NCBI GenBank assembly: GCA_947565865.1
Contig: CANOHT010000009.1
Coordinates: 18,874-82,873 of the forward strand
Reading direction: 5' to 3'
Source: an uncultured Clostridia bacterium
Lineage (GTDB): Bacteria; Bacillota; Clostridia; Christensenellales; Aristaeellaceae
DNA length: 64,000 bases
Shown: positions 8,523 through 16,760 of the stretch, piece after piece
Position numbering within the stretch: position 1 is the first letter of the stretch
How the letters are laid out: every line of letters starts with the position of its first letter
The notes under the pieces: model-generated
Told to the model about the DNA's origin: nothing
The model's input: only the letters and a program-made list of their open reading frames with translations
The model's database searches: none
Position numbers and translations under genes: made by a program

Positions 8523-9245
8523 TCAGCGGACGGCCTTGACCAGCAGCATCATGGGACGGCGAAGCTCGTCGGCCATACCGGGCAGAGACAGCATGCTCTT
8601 TGGAGGCATGGCTTCCTCCACGGCTTTCAGCTGAAAACCGGTCTGAAGCAGGCCGCCGAGAATCTGCGTCAGCGTATGGTGCTGCTTGGTGACTGTTTCG
8701 CCCAGAAAGACCGTGGTTCGCGGCCCGGGCCGGTAGTATTGATCCACAGGCCAGTACAGGGGCGCGCCGCTGTCGTCGCGTATCCATTCCTGATGAACCC
8801 CCGCCGTGAAAACGGGATGCTCAATGTTGAACAGAAAGCACCCCCCTGGCCGAAGGGTGTGGTAAACCTTGCGGTAAACAGCCGTTAAGTCCTCGATGTA
8901 GTGAAGGACGAGATTGGACAGCACCACGTCAAAGGCGGCTTGGGGAAAGTCGAAGCCGTCCAGGTCCGCGACGCGGTAGGTGATGGCGGGGGCGGCGTTT
9001 CTTTCCTGGGCGGCGGCGATCATCCGCGCGCTGGCGTCGATGCCCAGCACGGATGCCGCGCCATGGTCAGCGGCGTAGCGGCAATGCCAGCCATAGCCGC
9101 AGCCCAGGTCAAGCACTCGCTGGCCCGTCATCGGCGGAAACAGAGGTTCCAGCTGATGCCATTCCCCGGCAGCGGCAAGGCCGTCCTGACTTCGCGGCAT
9201 CCGGGCATAGGCGTCGAAAAAGCGCTCATCGTCGTAAAGCTGCAT
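8523..9245 (-). CDS. Class I SAM-dependent methyltransferase
   Basis: A 240-aa methyltransferase of the Methyltransf_11/25 type. Motif I is VLDLGCGYGWHCRYAADHG (about residues 45-63), the acidic residue of motif II is in VLGIDASARMI, and FDVVLSNLVLHYIEDL is motif IV/post-motif. The target is unknown; proteins of this kind are usually small-molecule or lipid methyltransferases. The ATG has AGGAGGATGATTCC directly upstream. First gene of a three-gene minus-strand operon that ends with the bile-salt-hydrolase-like enzyme. Confidence 0.85.
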   Translation of the reverse strand: MQLYDDERFFDAYARMPRSQDGLAAAGEWHQLEPLFPPMTGQRVLDLGCGYGWHCRYAADHGAASVLGIDASARMIAAAQERNAAPAITYRVADLDGFDFPQAAFDVVLSNLVLHYIEDLTAVYRKVYHTLRPGGCFLFNIEHPVFTAGVHQEWIRDDSGAPLYWPVDQYYRPGPRTTVFLGETVTKQHHTLTQILGGLLQTGFQLKAVEEAMPPKSMLSLPGMADELRRPMMLLVKAVR

Positions 9246-9301
9246 GGAATCATCCTCCTTAGATGACAGGCGAATGGCGGCGCCGCTTCGTCCCGCACCC
9301 T

Positions 9302-9330
9302 ACTTTAGCATGGCGCTGGCCGGGTGTCAA
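9302..9330 (-). promoter_or_regulatory. Promoter of the methyltransferase-GNAT-BSH operon
   Basis: On the minus strand TTGACA (9330-9325), a 17-nt spacer, TAAAGT (9307-9302), about 55 nt before the methyltransferase start. Confidence 0.72.
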
Positions 9331-9498
9331 TGGATGTCCCATTGAGATCATGTAGCGGAAAGCATAAAAATGCAGGAAATATTAGCAAAAATGAAATAAA
9401 ATACACAATGTGCTCCATGAAATGACAGATGTTTGTGCATAACGGGATGCGAAAACGTCGGAACACACAAAGTACAATGTTCTGTTCGTGTTTTTGTA

Positions 9499-9526
9499 TT
9501 GCATTCATTTGATTCGGATGTATAAT
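9499..9526 (+). promoter_or_regulatory. Promoter of the C69 dipeptidase
   Basis: TTGCAT (9499-9504), a 16-nt spacer and a perfect TATAAT (9521-9526), followed by a leader of about 70 nt that ends in AAGGAGATGGAAGC before the ATG. Confidence 0.7.
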
Positions 9527-9604
9527 CGTGGTGCCGACAGAGAACAGGCCGGAGAAGCGACGGGCTGTTCTGCCGGGATCAACATACCGTAAGGAGATGG
9601 AAGC

Positions 9605-11140
9605 ATGAAATACCCTGTCAAGCGTTTGTTCTGTCTCGTGCTGACGGTCGCGATGCTGCTGGCCAGCACTGGCGCGCTGGCATGTACCGGCTACTATGTC
9701 GGCAAGGACGCGAGCACCAGCGGCGCCTACATGATCGGCCACACGGTGGATGCCTGGAATACCGCCCAGGCCAAGCAAATTGTTTATCCGCACAGTGAGG
9801 AGCCCGGCCGCACGGTGAAGGTGGGCGAAAACGAAGTGCCGCTGCCGGACGTGACCTATCAGTATACCTCCACCCCCTTTATCGAGGGTCTGTGGGACAA
9901 TGCTGTGGCCAATGAAATGGGCCTGACCATGACGGGCTCGGTTACGACCTACATCAGCAGCGATATCCGGGCCATGGATCCTTATACCAAGGACGGCGCT
10001 TCCGAGACCTGGGTCACCGGCTACATCGCCGCGGTTTCCGCCAACGCTCGTGAAGCCGTGGAAAACTACGGCAAGGTGATGGAGACCTATGGCAGCTCCG
10101 AGTCCAACACGTTCATGGTTGCAGATCAGAATGAGGCATGGTATATCGAGAGCTATTCCGGCCATCAGTGGTGCGCGGTCAGGATGCCTGACGACTGTGT
10201 TGCCGTCTTCGGCAATGAATGTATGCTGGGAACGGTGGACACCTATGTGGAGGGTGAATCGCTCCTGCATTCCGAAGGGCTGTTCACTGCTCCTGCGGAG
10301 GCTGGCCTGGCCGTGTATGATGAAGCGGGCAATATGGATCTGTTCGCCACCTACTGCGGCGCGACCAACCTGAACAGCGGAGCTAACCGCCGCACCTGGT
10401 ACGGCCATGTGCTGCTGGCCCCCTCCACGGCGGGCGATTACAGCATGAAGACCCGGTACGATTTGTTCTACCGGCCGGATGAAAAGGTCTCCCTGAGCGA
10501 TATTTTCGAGCTGACCCGCTCCCGTTTTGAGAACACCCAGTGGAATCCAGAGGATACCGGCCGCCCCGACATCCGCGTGATTGGCATTGAGCGCCAGGTG
10601 AACTGCGCCGTCATCGAGGTTTATCCTGAGCTGCCCGCGGCCATGAGCGCCGTTACCTGGACGTGTCTGGCCAATGCTGAGCACTCCGTTTATCTGCCGC
10701 TGAGCAATCTGATTACCGATGTGGCCGCCATGTACGATTATATGCCCGAGGGCTTCGATGCCAACAGCTACGGCTACAATCTGGACTATGCGCATACCCA
10801 CTTCAAGCGTCTGTGCGCTCTGAGCGAGCAGGATCGTCTCCACTATGGCTCCGGTGTGCGGGCCTATTGGAAGGGTGTGGAAGACGCGCTGGTCGCCGAG
10901 TATCCTTCCATCCTGGCGCAGGCTGTCAAGCTGTATGAGGAAGACCCCGCTGAGGCTGCCCAGTATCTTACCGACTACACAATCGAGAAGCAGGAGAAGG
11001 CGCTGGCCGACTGCGACGTCATGTTTGACGAGCTCATGTGGTACGTCATCGCCAACACCAGCACCCAGCGGTACAACAGCACATCGGGCGAATTCAGTAC
11101 CTGGAACAACTTCGTTCCTTCTCTGGTATCCGCTGAGTAA
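9605..11140 (+). CDS. Secreted C69-family dipeptidase (Ntn hydrolase)
   Basis: A 511-aa peptidase of family C69 (PepD/U34), an N-terminal-nucleophile dipeptidase. The protein starts with a clear signal peptide (basic KRLF then a hydrophobic core). The mature protein would start at Cys27 after ALA, so cleavage would expose the catalytic cysteine in CTGYYVGKDAST. That CTxxxVGKxAS stretch is the hallmark of the family. Further family features are the conserved ADQNEAWYIE region and a C-terminal helical part. Typical length for the group is 460-550 aa. It is a single gene with its own promoter and terminator. A lipoprotein reading is less likely because the -3 residue is Ala. Confidence 0.86.
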   Translation: MKYPVKRLFCLVLTVAMLLASTGALACTGYYVGKDASTSGAYMIGHTVDAWNTAQAKQIVYPHSEEPGRTVKVGENEVPLPDVTYQYTSTPFIEGLWDNAVANEMGLTMTGSVTTYISSDIRAMDPYTKDGASETWVTGYIAAVSANAREAVENYGKVMETYGSSESNTFMVADQNEAWYIESYSGHQWCAVRMPDDCVAVFGNECMLGTVDTYVEGESLLHSEGLFTAPAEAGLAVYDEAGNMDLFATYCGATNLNSGANRRTWYGHVLLAPSTAGDYSMKTRYDLFYRPDEKVSLSDIFELTRSRFENTQWNPEDTGRPDIRVIGIERQVNCAVIEVYPELPAAMSAVTWTCLANAEHSVYLPLSNLITDVAAMYDYMPEGFDANSYGYNLDYAHTHFKRLCALSEQDRLHYGSGVRAYWKGVEDALVAEYPSILAQAVKLYEEDPAEAAQYLTDYTIEKQEKALADCDVMFDELMWYVIANTSTQRYNSTSGEFSTWNNFVPSLVSAE

Positions 11141-11169
11141 GCGATTCTTTCATCGGAGATAAAACATGT

Positions 11170-11213
11170 AAGCGGCGTCGTAAGGGCTATGGCTCTGAAC
11201 GGCGCCGCTTTTG
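11170..11213 (+). terminator. Terminator of the C69 dipeptidase gene
   Basis: An 11-bp stem (11170-11180 with 11200-11210, one G-U pair) followed by TTTTG. Confidence 0.72.
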
Positions 11214-11392
11214 TAGGGAAATCGATCGAACCGCGCAGCGGAAAAAGGGAGTCTGAGGGCCGAAGGCCCTCAGGCGGGGGCATGGGGGCGAGGCCCCCAA
11301 CGTTTCCCAACGCGAAGCGAGTAAAACGAAGTCAGGGAGCGAAGCGCCCCGGACGGTCGATTCCTGAAACTCGAATGAGTGTGAGCATAATC

Positions 11393-11429
11393 AAGGCACT
11401 GTCCCACATTGCTGGTGGAACAGTGCCTT
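11393..11429 (-). terminator. Terminator-like hairpin after the Dabb gene
   Basis: A perfect 10-bp outer stem (11393-11402 with 11420-11429) and an inner CCAC/GTGG pairing. It lies 14 nt after the Dabb stop on the minus strand. The T run is weak (TTGATTAT). Confidence 0.6.
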
Positions 11430-11442
11430 GGTTGTCGGAAAA

Positions 11443-11733
11443 TCAAGCTTCCTCGCAATCGAAGATGGCCTTTTGCGCGATGCGCGCGCCGTAGCGTTCC
11501 TTCCACAGATGATGGGCTTCGCAGGCGTCATAGGCGCTGAGGGCGTCGGTGTCCATCCGAAGGCGGATCAGCAGATCATAGCGGTTGGGCCGGTTCACCA
11601 CATTGGGCACAACGTTCACCTGGTGAACGCCGGGGATGGTCAGCGCGCCTTCAAACAGGGCCTGAATTTCCCCAAGCAGAGCATCGGGGTCAGCGGGCGT
11701 CTCCTTCCACTTGACCAGAATATGATGCAGCAT
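11443..11733 (-). CDS. Dabb (stress-responsive alpha/beta barrel) domain protein
   Basis: A 96-aa single-domain protein. It begins with the HHILVKWK strand typical of Dabb dimeric ferredoxin-like folds and ends with the AYDACEAHHLWKERYG helix region that marks the family. These proteins are small, cytoplasmic and mostly of unknown function; some members act as cyclases. GGAGGTCGCC precedes the ATG. It lies 12 nt after the membrane-anchored gene on the same strand and is probably co-transcribed with it. Confidence 0.82.
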   Translation of the reverse strand: MLHHILVKWKETPADPDALLGEIQALFEGALTIPGVHQVNVVPNVVNRPNRYDLLIRLRMDTDALSAYDACEAHHLWKERYGARIAQKAIFDCEEA

Positions 11734-11745
11734 GGCGACCTCCTG

Positions 11746-12405
11746 TTATTCCGACAGCTCAGTGGGCGTGGCGGGCTCGGGCGGCGCGGCCAAATCCTGC
11801 ATCATAATGCACAGCACCCGCACGGCGTTGTCGTTGTTGCCGCTGTTGATTACCACGGACAGATAGCAGTCCCCGTCCAGGTACATGTACTGTGCCAGGC
11901 CCGGCAGCGCGCTGGCCGGGATGCCGAAAAGATGCTTCTCGCCCGTGTCCTGCACGGTGCGCCAGGCCTTGCTGAGGTCGATGTCCATGCTTTCGGCCAG
12001 GGACATCAGTTCGGGATAATCCTCCAGGGGGAGATAAGCGCCCTCCTTGGCGTAGGAATAGAATTGATCCTTTTTGAGCAGATAAATGTCGCCCTCCCCG
12101 GCGGCAATGTAGGTGCTCAGCTGCATGGGGGCATAGGCGCTGTCCATGGTCAGGAAGATGGAGCGCATCTGCTCCATTTCCGGCATATCGTTCAGGCGCA
12201 AATCCTCCAGATAGGCATCGAAAACGGTTTGTTCCCCCAAGGCGGAAACGATGAAATCCACCTTTTTGTCCTCCGGCGGGCGGTAGGCGGTCATGGTGAA
12301 GACAAGGTTCCAGCCAACGACGCCGATGACGCACAGCAGCAGATATTTCCACCAGGAATAAGTAAAATGATTGCGCAGCGTATCCTTGGTAACAGGTGTT
12401 TTCAT
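11746..12405 (-). CDS. Membrane-anchored protein of unknown function
   Basis: A 219-aa protein with one N-terminal transmembrane helix (YLLLCVIGVVGWNLVFTM, about residues 20-37) and a soluble extracytoplasmic part of about 175 residues. I do not recognise the family. The pattern of the soluble part (EGDIYLLKKDQFYSYAKEGAYLPLEDY) is reminiscent of a fragment of an extracellular solute-binding fold. The ATG at 12405 has AAAGGA at 9 nt. An in-frame ATG at 12414 overlaps that site and is less likely. It is driven by a consensus promoter at 12562-12590 and followed closely by the Dabb gene. Confidence 0.72.
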   Translation of the reverse strand: MKTPVTKDTLRNHFTYSWWKYLLLCVIGVVGWNLVFTMTAYRPPEDKKVDFIVSALGEQTVFDAYLEDLRLNDMPEMEQMRSIFLTMDSAYAPMQLSTYIAAGEGDIYLLKKDQFYSYAKEGAYLPLEDYPELMSLAESMDIDLSKAWRTVQDTGEKHLFGIPASALPGLAQYMYLDGDCYLSVVINSGNNDNAVRVLCIMMQDLAAPPEPATPTELSE

Positions 12406-12561
12406 AAGCGGCATCCTTTCGGGCAGGCGACGGTTTCAAGCAGAACCATGCGGCGATAGAAGAAGAGGGACGCCGCCACTGGCCTGACGCCCCCAAGACG
12501 TTAACATCCTGGAAGAACACTGCCTTCCGCGATGCCACCATTCCATCCCCATACGATGGTT

Positions 12562-12590
12562 ATTATACAGCACAGGATGTGATAAGTCAA
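12562..12590 (-). promoter_or_regulatory. Promoter of the anchored protein-Dabb operon
   Basis: On the minus strand TTGACT (12590-12585), a 17-nt spacer and a perfect TATAAT (12567-12562). The resulting leader of about 150 nt is long for this window. Confidence 0.78.
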
Positions 12591-12632
12591 CGATTTTCGG
12601 CGTTATGGCAGAGCAGCGCTCAAAGACAAAGC

Positions 12633-12669
12633 AATGCCCTCCCGCGGCGGTCAGCAACGGGAAGGCATT
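12633..12669 (-). terminator. Terminator downstream of the SDR gene
   Basis: A 12-bp stem with one mismatch (12633-12644 with 12658-12669), followed on the minus strand by GCTTTGTCTTT. Confidence 0.6.
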
Positions 12670-12844
12670 GAGTAGGATGACGCGGTCAGCAGAGTTTCGC
12701 GCCCGCAGGGATGTGCGGATTGACCATCAGCCACGGCGCGGAAGCCGGACTTATCATGTCCGCCATGCTTTCTCAAAAATTGAGCGTTGGCATGCGCGGC
12801 ACAAGCTCAACACAGCTGCAGTGTCCGTCGCCAAGTGGTTTAAC

Positions 12845-13612
12845 TTAGGGCATGATGGAATTCGCACCGTCTACAATAACGCTCTGACCGGAATAGTAGC
12901 ATGAATCCGGGCCTGCAAGGAATGCAATGACAGGCGCGATATCCGTTTCCGGATCTCCGAAACGCTTCATAGGATTCAGATTCACCTGTTTTGCATATTC
13001 TTCCGGGAACTTTTCTGCCCATGCTTTTGCCGCAGGAGATTCTGCGCCGGGAAGTACAACATTCACACAGATGCCGTACTGTCCCCATTCCTTCGCCGCA
13101 ATTTTTGTCAAACCGCGGAGCGCTTCCTTATTGGAGCCATATGCAAGCTGGCCTGCAATGCCAAACATGCCCGTAGCAGAGGCAAAATTGATAATTCTCC
13201 CCTCATGCTGTGCCTTCATATAGGGAAATGCCGCCTGCATATAGTTCAGCGAACCAATGACACCGCTCTCCCATGCTTTCACCATGTTTTCATGCGTCGT
13301 ATCTTCCACCGATGCAGAAGGAACGATAGCCTGGCCATTATTGACAACAACATCAACCGTACCGTACCGATCTACCGTCGCCTTCACGACTTCCTCGACT
13401 CTTGCCCGATCTGCGGAATCACAGCTCATTGCAAAACCGTCACCGCCCACGCCCAAAGCCTTGATCTCAGAGATGGTCTGTTCAATAGGCTCCAGACGTC
13501 TTCCTGTTGCCACAATCTTCACGCCTCGCTTAGCCAGGCAAAGAGCGATTCCTTTCCCGATGCCCTGTCCGGCGCCTGTTACAATGGCTACTTTTTCATT
13601 CAGCTGTTTCAT
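12845..13612 (-). CDS. Short-chain dehydrogenase/reductase (SDR)
   Basis: A 255-aa classical SDR oxidoreductase using NAD(P)H. The dinucleotide motif is TGAGQGIG (residues 12-19), the NNG motif is in VDVVVNNGQ, and the catalytic Ser lies in INFASATG. The Tyr-x-x-x-Lys pair is in AYGSNKEAL, and PGAESP and the C-terminal SGQSVIVDG are typical. The substrate is not evident. GGAGG lies 7 nt before the ATG. By eye the gene and its 5' flank are lower in GC and use more A/T-ending codons than neighbouring genes, which hints at recent acquisition. It is monocistronic between a terminator and lysS. Confidence 0.9.
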   Translation of the reverse strand: MKQLNEKVAIVTGAGQGIGKGIALCLAKRGVKIVATGRRLEPIEQTISEIKALGVGGDGFAMSCDSADRARVEEVVKATVDRYGTVDVVVNNGQAIVPSASVEDTTHENMVKAWESGVIGSLNYMQAAFPYMKAQHEGRIINFASATGMFGIAGQLAYGSNKEALRGLTKIAAKEWGQYGICVNVVLPGAESPAAKAWAEKFPEEYAKQVNLNPMKRFGDPETDIAPVIAFLAGPDSCYYSGQSVIVDGANSIMP

Positions 13613-13790
13613 GACGTATCCTCCTCAACTATTTTTCTGGCTTTGGCCAGTATCCATCTGATCTATTGGACAATGATTTTGCAATCCACGATGACAATAA
13701 GGTTCCATCCTGATGGTCTAAGTGCGGGATTGGTGTAAATACCTTCTGTGTCACGCTGCCACGGACGATACGGAGACGATGATAGAGACT

Positions 13791-15281
13791 TCACTTGTCC
13801 AGGGGCTTCATTGTGGGGAACAGCAGCACGTCCCGGATGGTGGGGCTGTCGGTCAGCAGCATCACCAGACGATCCAGACCGAAGCCGAGGCCGCCGGTGG
13901 GGGGCATGCCATATTCCAGGGCGGAAACGAAGTCCTCGTCCACCTCGGCGTGGATGCCCTGGGCGGCCCGGGCGGCCACCTGCTCCTCAAAGCGGCGGCG
14001 CTGGTCGATGGGATCGTTCAGCTCGGAGAAGGCGTTGCCCATTTCGTGTCCCGTGATGAAGAACTCGAAGCGCTCGGTGAGCGTAGAGTCCTCCGGCTTG
14101 CGCTTGGCCAGGGGAGAAATCTCAACCGGGTAGTCCATGATGAAGGTTGGCTGCACCAGGGTGGCTTCCACATACTCGTCAAAGAGCGCGGCCAAACAGT
14201 CGCCCTTTTTGGCAGTCTTCTCCACATGAACGTTGCGGGCCTCGCACACGGCCCGGGCAGCCTCGTCGCTTTCCCAGGCGGTCCAGTCCTCGCCGCAGGC
14301 TTCCTTCACTGCGTCGGCCATGGTGATGCGCTTCCAGGGGGCCTTCAGGTGAATGGTCTGTCCCTGATAAGTCACATCGGTGGTGCCCAGGGCTTTCAGC
14401 GCCACGAACTCATAGAGCTGCTCCACCAGTTCCATGATCTCTTTGTAGTCCGCATAGGCCTGGTAGGTCTCTACGGAGGTAAATTCCGGGTTGTGGGTGG
14501 CGTCCATGCCCTCGTTGCGGAAAATTCGGCCTATCTCATATACCCGCTCAAATCCGCCCACAATCAGCCGCTTGAGATACAGCTCCGTCTCGATGCGCAG
14601 GAACATATCCAGGTCAAGGGCATTGTGGTGGGTGCGGAAGGGCCGGGCGGAGGCGCCGATCTCCAGCGTGTGGAGCACAGGGGTGTCCACCTCCAGGTAG
14701 CCGCGGCTGTCCAGGAATTCCCGCACGGCGGAAATGATGGCGCTGCGCTTGCGGAAGGTGTCCCGCACCTCGGGGTTCACGATGCAGTCCACATACCGCT
14801 GGCGATAGCGCAGATCCGTATCCTGCAGACCGTGGAACTTCTCCGGCAGCACCTTCAGGCTCTTGCACAGGAGCGTCAGCGCCTGAACGTGGATGGAAAT
14901 CTCGCCGGTCTTGGTGCGGAAGGCCGTGCCCGTTACGCCCACAATGTCGCCCAGATCGTATTTCTTGAAGGCGGCGTATTCGTCCGTGCCCAAATCGTCC
15001 CGGGTAACGTAGATCTGGATGTCGCCCTGGCTGTCCAGCAGGTGGGCGAAGGACGCCTTGCCCATAACGCGGCGGGAGGTCATGCGGCCCGCCAGAGAAA
15101 CCGTCTGGCCTTCCAGACCGTCAAACCGGTCGATGATCTCGCGGCTGTGATGGGTCACGTCAAAACGGGTAATTTCATAGGGATTCCTGCCCTCGTCCAG
15201 AAGGGACTGCAGCTTCTGACGGCGGATGATTTCCTGCTCGGTCAGCGCGGGGGTAAGAGGCGTTACGGGATAATCGGCCAT
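13791..15281 (-). CDS. lysS: Lysyl-tRNA synthetase, class II
   Basis: Charges tRNA-Lys with lysine. The 496-aa protein has an N-terminal OB-fold anticodon-binding domain (about 60-150, [21 protein letters not shown]). The class II catalytic core follows, with motif 2 ([18 protein letters not shown]) and motif 3 ([13 protein letters not shown]). Length and order are normal. It lies 38 nt after greA on the same strand, the greA-lysS pairing common in Firmicutes. A tRNA-Lys(CUU) gene occurs elsewhere in the window. Confidence 0.97.
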   Translation of the reverse strand: MADYPVTPLTPALTEQEIIRRQKLQSLLDEGRNPYEITRFDVTHHSREIIDRFDGLEGQTVSLAGRMTSRRVMGKASFAHLLDSQGDIQIYVTRDDLGTDEYAAFKKYDLGDIVGVTGTAFRTKTGEISIHVQALTLLCKSLKVLPEKFHGLQDTDLRYRQRYVDCIVNPEVRDTFRKRSAIISAVREFLDSRGYLEVDTPVLHTLEIGASARPFRTHHNALDLDMFLRIETELYLKRLIVGGFERVYEIGRIFRNEGMDATHNPEFTSVETYQAYADYKEIMELVEQLYEFVALKALGTTDVTYQGQTIHLKAPWKRITMADAVKEACGEDWTAWESDEAARAVCEARNVHVEKTAKKGDCLAALFDEYVEATLVQPTFIMDYPVEISPLAKRKPEDSTLTERFEFFITGHEMGNAFSELNDPIDQRRRFEEQVAARAAQGIHAEVDEDFVSALEYGMPPTGGLGFGLDRLVMLLTDSPTIRDVLLFPTMKPLDK

Positions 15282-15319
15282 TTGGGTTACAACTCCTGCC
15301 TGTATCTGAATGTGACGCC

Positions 15320-15799
15320 TTAGCGGCGGATGTCGATGATCTGGTAGTGGACAAGGCCCATGGGAATCTCAATCTCACGCACCTCGCCAACGCTGGCGCC
15401 CAGCAGCCCCGCGCCCACAGGGGACTCGTTGGAAATCTTGTCCTCGTAGGGATCGGCTTCCTCGGCGCCCACGATGGCGTAGGTGTAGACCTCGCCGGAA
15501 TCCTTGTCCTTCACGGTGACGGTGGTGCCCACGGACACCTTGTCGGTGGAAATCTCGCTGTCCGCCACGACAACGGCGGTGTTGATGGCCTTGGTCAGGC
15601 GGTTGATTTCCTCCTCAAGCTTGGCCTGATCGTTCTTGGCCTCGGTATACTCAGCGTTTTCGGAAAGATCGCCAAAGCCGCGTGCGACCTCAATCTGATG
15701 GGCGATTTCGTTGCGGCGGGTGCCGATGAGATAGTCCAGCTGCTCCTGCAGCTTTCGCATACCCTCTTCTGTTATCATATTGCGCTTTTCATCAGCCAT
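15320..15799 (-). CDS. greA: Transcription elongation factor GreA
   Basis: Rescues backtracked RNA polymerase by stimulating transcript cleavage. The 159-aa protein has the N-terminal antiparallel coiled coil with the acidic tip ([21 protein letters not shown]) and a C-terminal FKBP-like domain ([21 protein letters not shown]). The ATG at 15799 has AAAGGAG at 10 nt and gives the standard length. An upstream in-frame start adds 11 unlikely residues. First gene of greA-lysS. Confidence 0.96.
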   Translation of the reverse strand: MADEKRNMITEEGMRKLQEQLDYLIGTRRNEIAHQIEVARGFGDLSENAEYTEAKNDQAKLEEEINRLTKAINTAVVVADSEISTDKVSVGTTVTVKDKDSGEVYTYAIVGAEEADPYEDKISNESPVGAGLLGASVGEVREIEIPMGLVHYQIIDIRR

Positions 15800-15835
15800 G
15801 GTCGGAATACTCCTTTCGGGGATTGATGTCAAAGA

Positions 15836-15872
15836 AGCACCCTGCCGCCGTCCGGCGGGTTCAAGGTGCTTT
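15836..15872 (-). promoter_or_regulatory. Hairpin in the greA 5' leader (possible attenuator)
   Basis: A two-part hairpin: outer AAGCACC/GGTGCTT and inner CCGCC/GGCGG, followed on the minus strand by CTTTG. It lies downstream of the greA promoter (15894-15922) and upstream of the greA ribosome binding site, so it falls within the greA leader. It could also end GDPD transcripts. Confidence 0.55.
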
Positions 15873-15893
15873 TAAGCCTTCGCATACCGCGAT

Positions 15894-15922
15894 ATTATAT
15901 CGTTTTTCCGCCGCCTTGTCAA
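15894..15922 (-). promoter_or_regulatory. Promoter of greA-lysS
   Basis: On the minus strand a perfect TTGACA (15922-15917), a 17-nt spacer and a perfect TATAAT (15899-15894). The -35 box overlaps the stop codon of the GDPD gene. Confidence 0.85.
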
Positions 15923-16698
15923 CGCTTGGGCCGGAAGCCTTCAAAGATTTGAAGGGCGAAACGCTCCTGATGACGGCGGCGGTCTTCCGGGGAGCGGACG
16001 GTCCAGACGGCAAAGGGCGTTCCCAGCCGCCGAAGCAGGCGGAAGGCGGGGTTCAGGCGTCCCTCGGCGTCGCAGGCAATAAAGTCCGGTCGCCCCAGGA
16101 CATTGTGCAACAGCGAGGACATGAAGAAGCCGCGCCATCGAAAGGGCCGTGCAGGACAGGCGACCAGCTGGCCCCGCAGAATGTCGGGCGCGTGCAGGCG
16201 GAACCAGAACAGCGCGCGGGGATCAAAGCTTTCCACGCACAGGGGGCCGGGGTAAGCGCGCAAAAGCGGCAGGACGCGTCGGCACAATTCGCTCAGGCCG
16301 GGGCCTGCCTTGAATTCCAGGATAACAGGCGTTTCGCCGCCGAGGGCCGCCAGGGCCTCCCGCAGCGTGGGGATGGCTTCCTTTGTGCCGGCCAGCCGCA
16401 GGAGGGCAAGCTCCGCCGCCGTCAGCTCATGGACGGAGCCCTCCTTGCCGCACATCCGCTGAAGACTTGCGTCGTGGAAGACCATCGCTTCGCCGTCAGC
16501 CGATAGCCGGATGTCCAACTCCACACCATAGCCTGCCCGGGCGGCACGGCGGAAGGCGGACAGGCTGTTTTCCGGGGCTTCCTTGTCCCATAGCCCCCGA
16601 TGGGCGTAGTCCAGCCCCAGGAAGAGCCGCATGTCCCGACGGGGCAGCCGGGGCAGGATCAGCCAAAGCCACAGGAGTACCAGCAGCGCCAGCGCCAT
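15919..16698 (-). CDS. Glycerophosphodiester phosphodiesterase, membrane-anchored
   Basis: Hydrolyses glycerophosphodiesters from phospholipids to glycerol-3-phosphate and an alcohol. The 259-aa protein starts with a hydrophobic anchor (ALALLVLLWLWLILP). The GDPD TIM barrel follows, with YAHRGLWDKEAPENS (catalytic His-Arg and the metal-binding Glu), ELDIRLSADGEAMVFHD (metal ligands and second catalytic His) and VILEFK. The ATG at 16698 has GGGAGGT at 7 nt; the in-frame GTG 9 nt upstream overlaps that site. A TATAAT at 16751-16746 on this strand lies in the region shared with the asparaginase promoter. Confidence 0.92.
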   Translation of the reverse strand: MALALLVLLWLWLILPRLPRRDMRLFLGLDYAHRGLWDKEAPENSLSAFRRAARAGYGVELDIRLSADGEAMVFHDASLQRMCGKEGSVHELTAAELALLRLAGTKEAIPTLREALAALGGETPVILEFKAGPGLSELCRRVLPLLRAYPGPLCVESFDPRALFWFRLHAPDILRGQLVACPARPFRWRGFFMSSLLHNVLGRPDFIACDAEGRLNPAFRLLRRLGTPFAVWTVRSPEDRRRHQERFALQIFEGFRPKR

Positions 16699-16760
16699 GC
16701 TCTCCACCTCCCTGACCGCCCTTTTGCGCTCGGACGGCCGAGCCCATTATAGCAAAAGTT

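Larger units (their letters stand above)
9246..9604. other. Divergent intergenic region with two promoters
   Basis: A 359-nt spacer between the methyltransferase operon (minus) and the C69 dipeptidase (plus). It contains one promoter for each direction. The middle part (9340-9480) is markedly AT-richer than the surroundings and shows no reading frame or repeat that I can support. Confidence 0.6.
11141..11442. other. Intergenic region rich in short palindromes
   Basis: A 302-nt spacer between convergent genes. After the dipeptidase terminator it contains adjoining palindromic elements: GAGGGCC-GAA-GGCCCTC near 11254-11270, and GGGGGC/GGCCCCC near 11274-11299. A purine-rich GCGAAGCG stretch follows, then a terminator hairpin at 11393-11429. 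No gene is supported. Confidence 0.5.
12406..12844. other. Intergenic region: long leader, promoter, SDR terminator
   Basis: A 439-nt spacer. From the left it holds a leader of about 150 nt for the anchored protein, its promoter (12562-12590) and a terminator for the SDR gene (12633-12669). About 170 nt of SDR 3' sequence follow, with no reading frame that I can support. Confidence 0.6.

Noticed and set aside
9605..9690. A lipoprotein reading of the C69 dipeptidase (Cys27)
   Set aside because: The residue three before the Cys is Ala, which is unusual for a lipobox. The Cys is at the position needed for the N-terminal nucleophile of the family.
12700..12790. A short frame (about 26 codons) on the minus strand after the SDR gene
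   Set aside because: No clear ribosome binding site and no recognisable protein. It lies between the SDR stop and its terminator and is better seen as 3' untranslated sequence.
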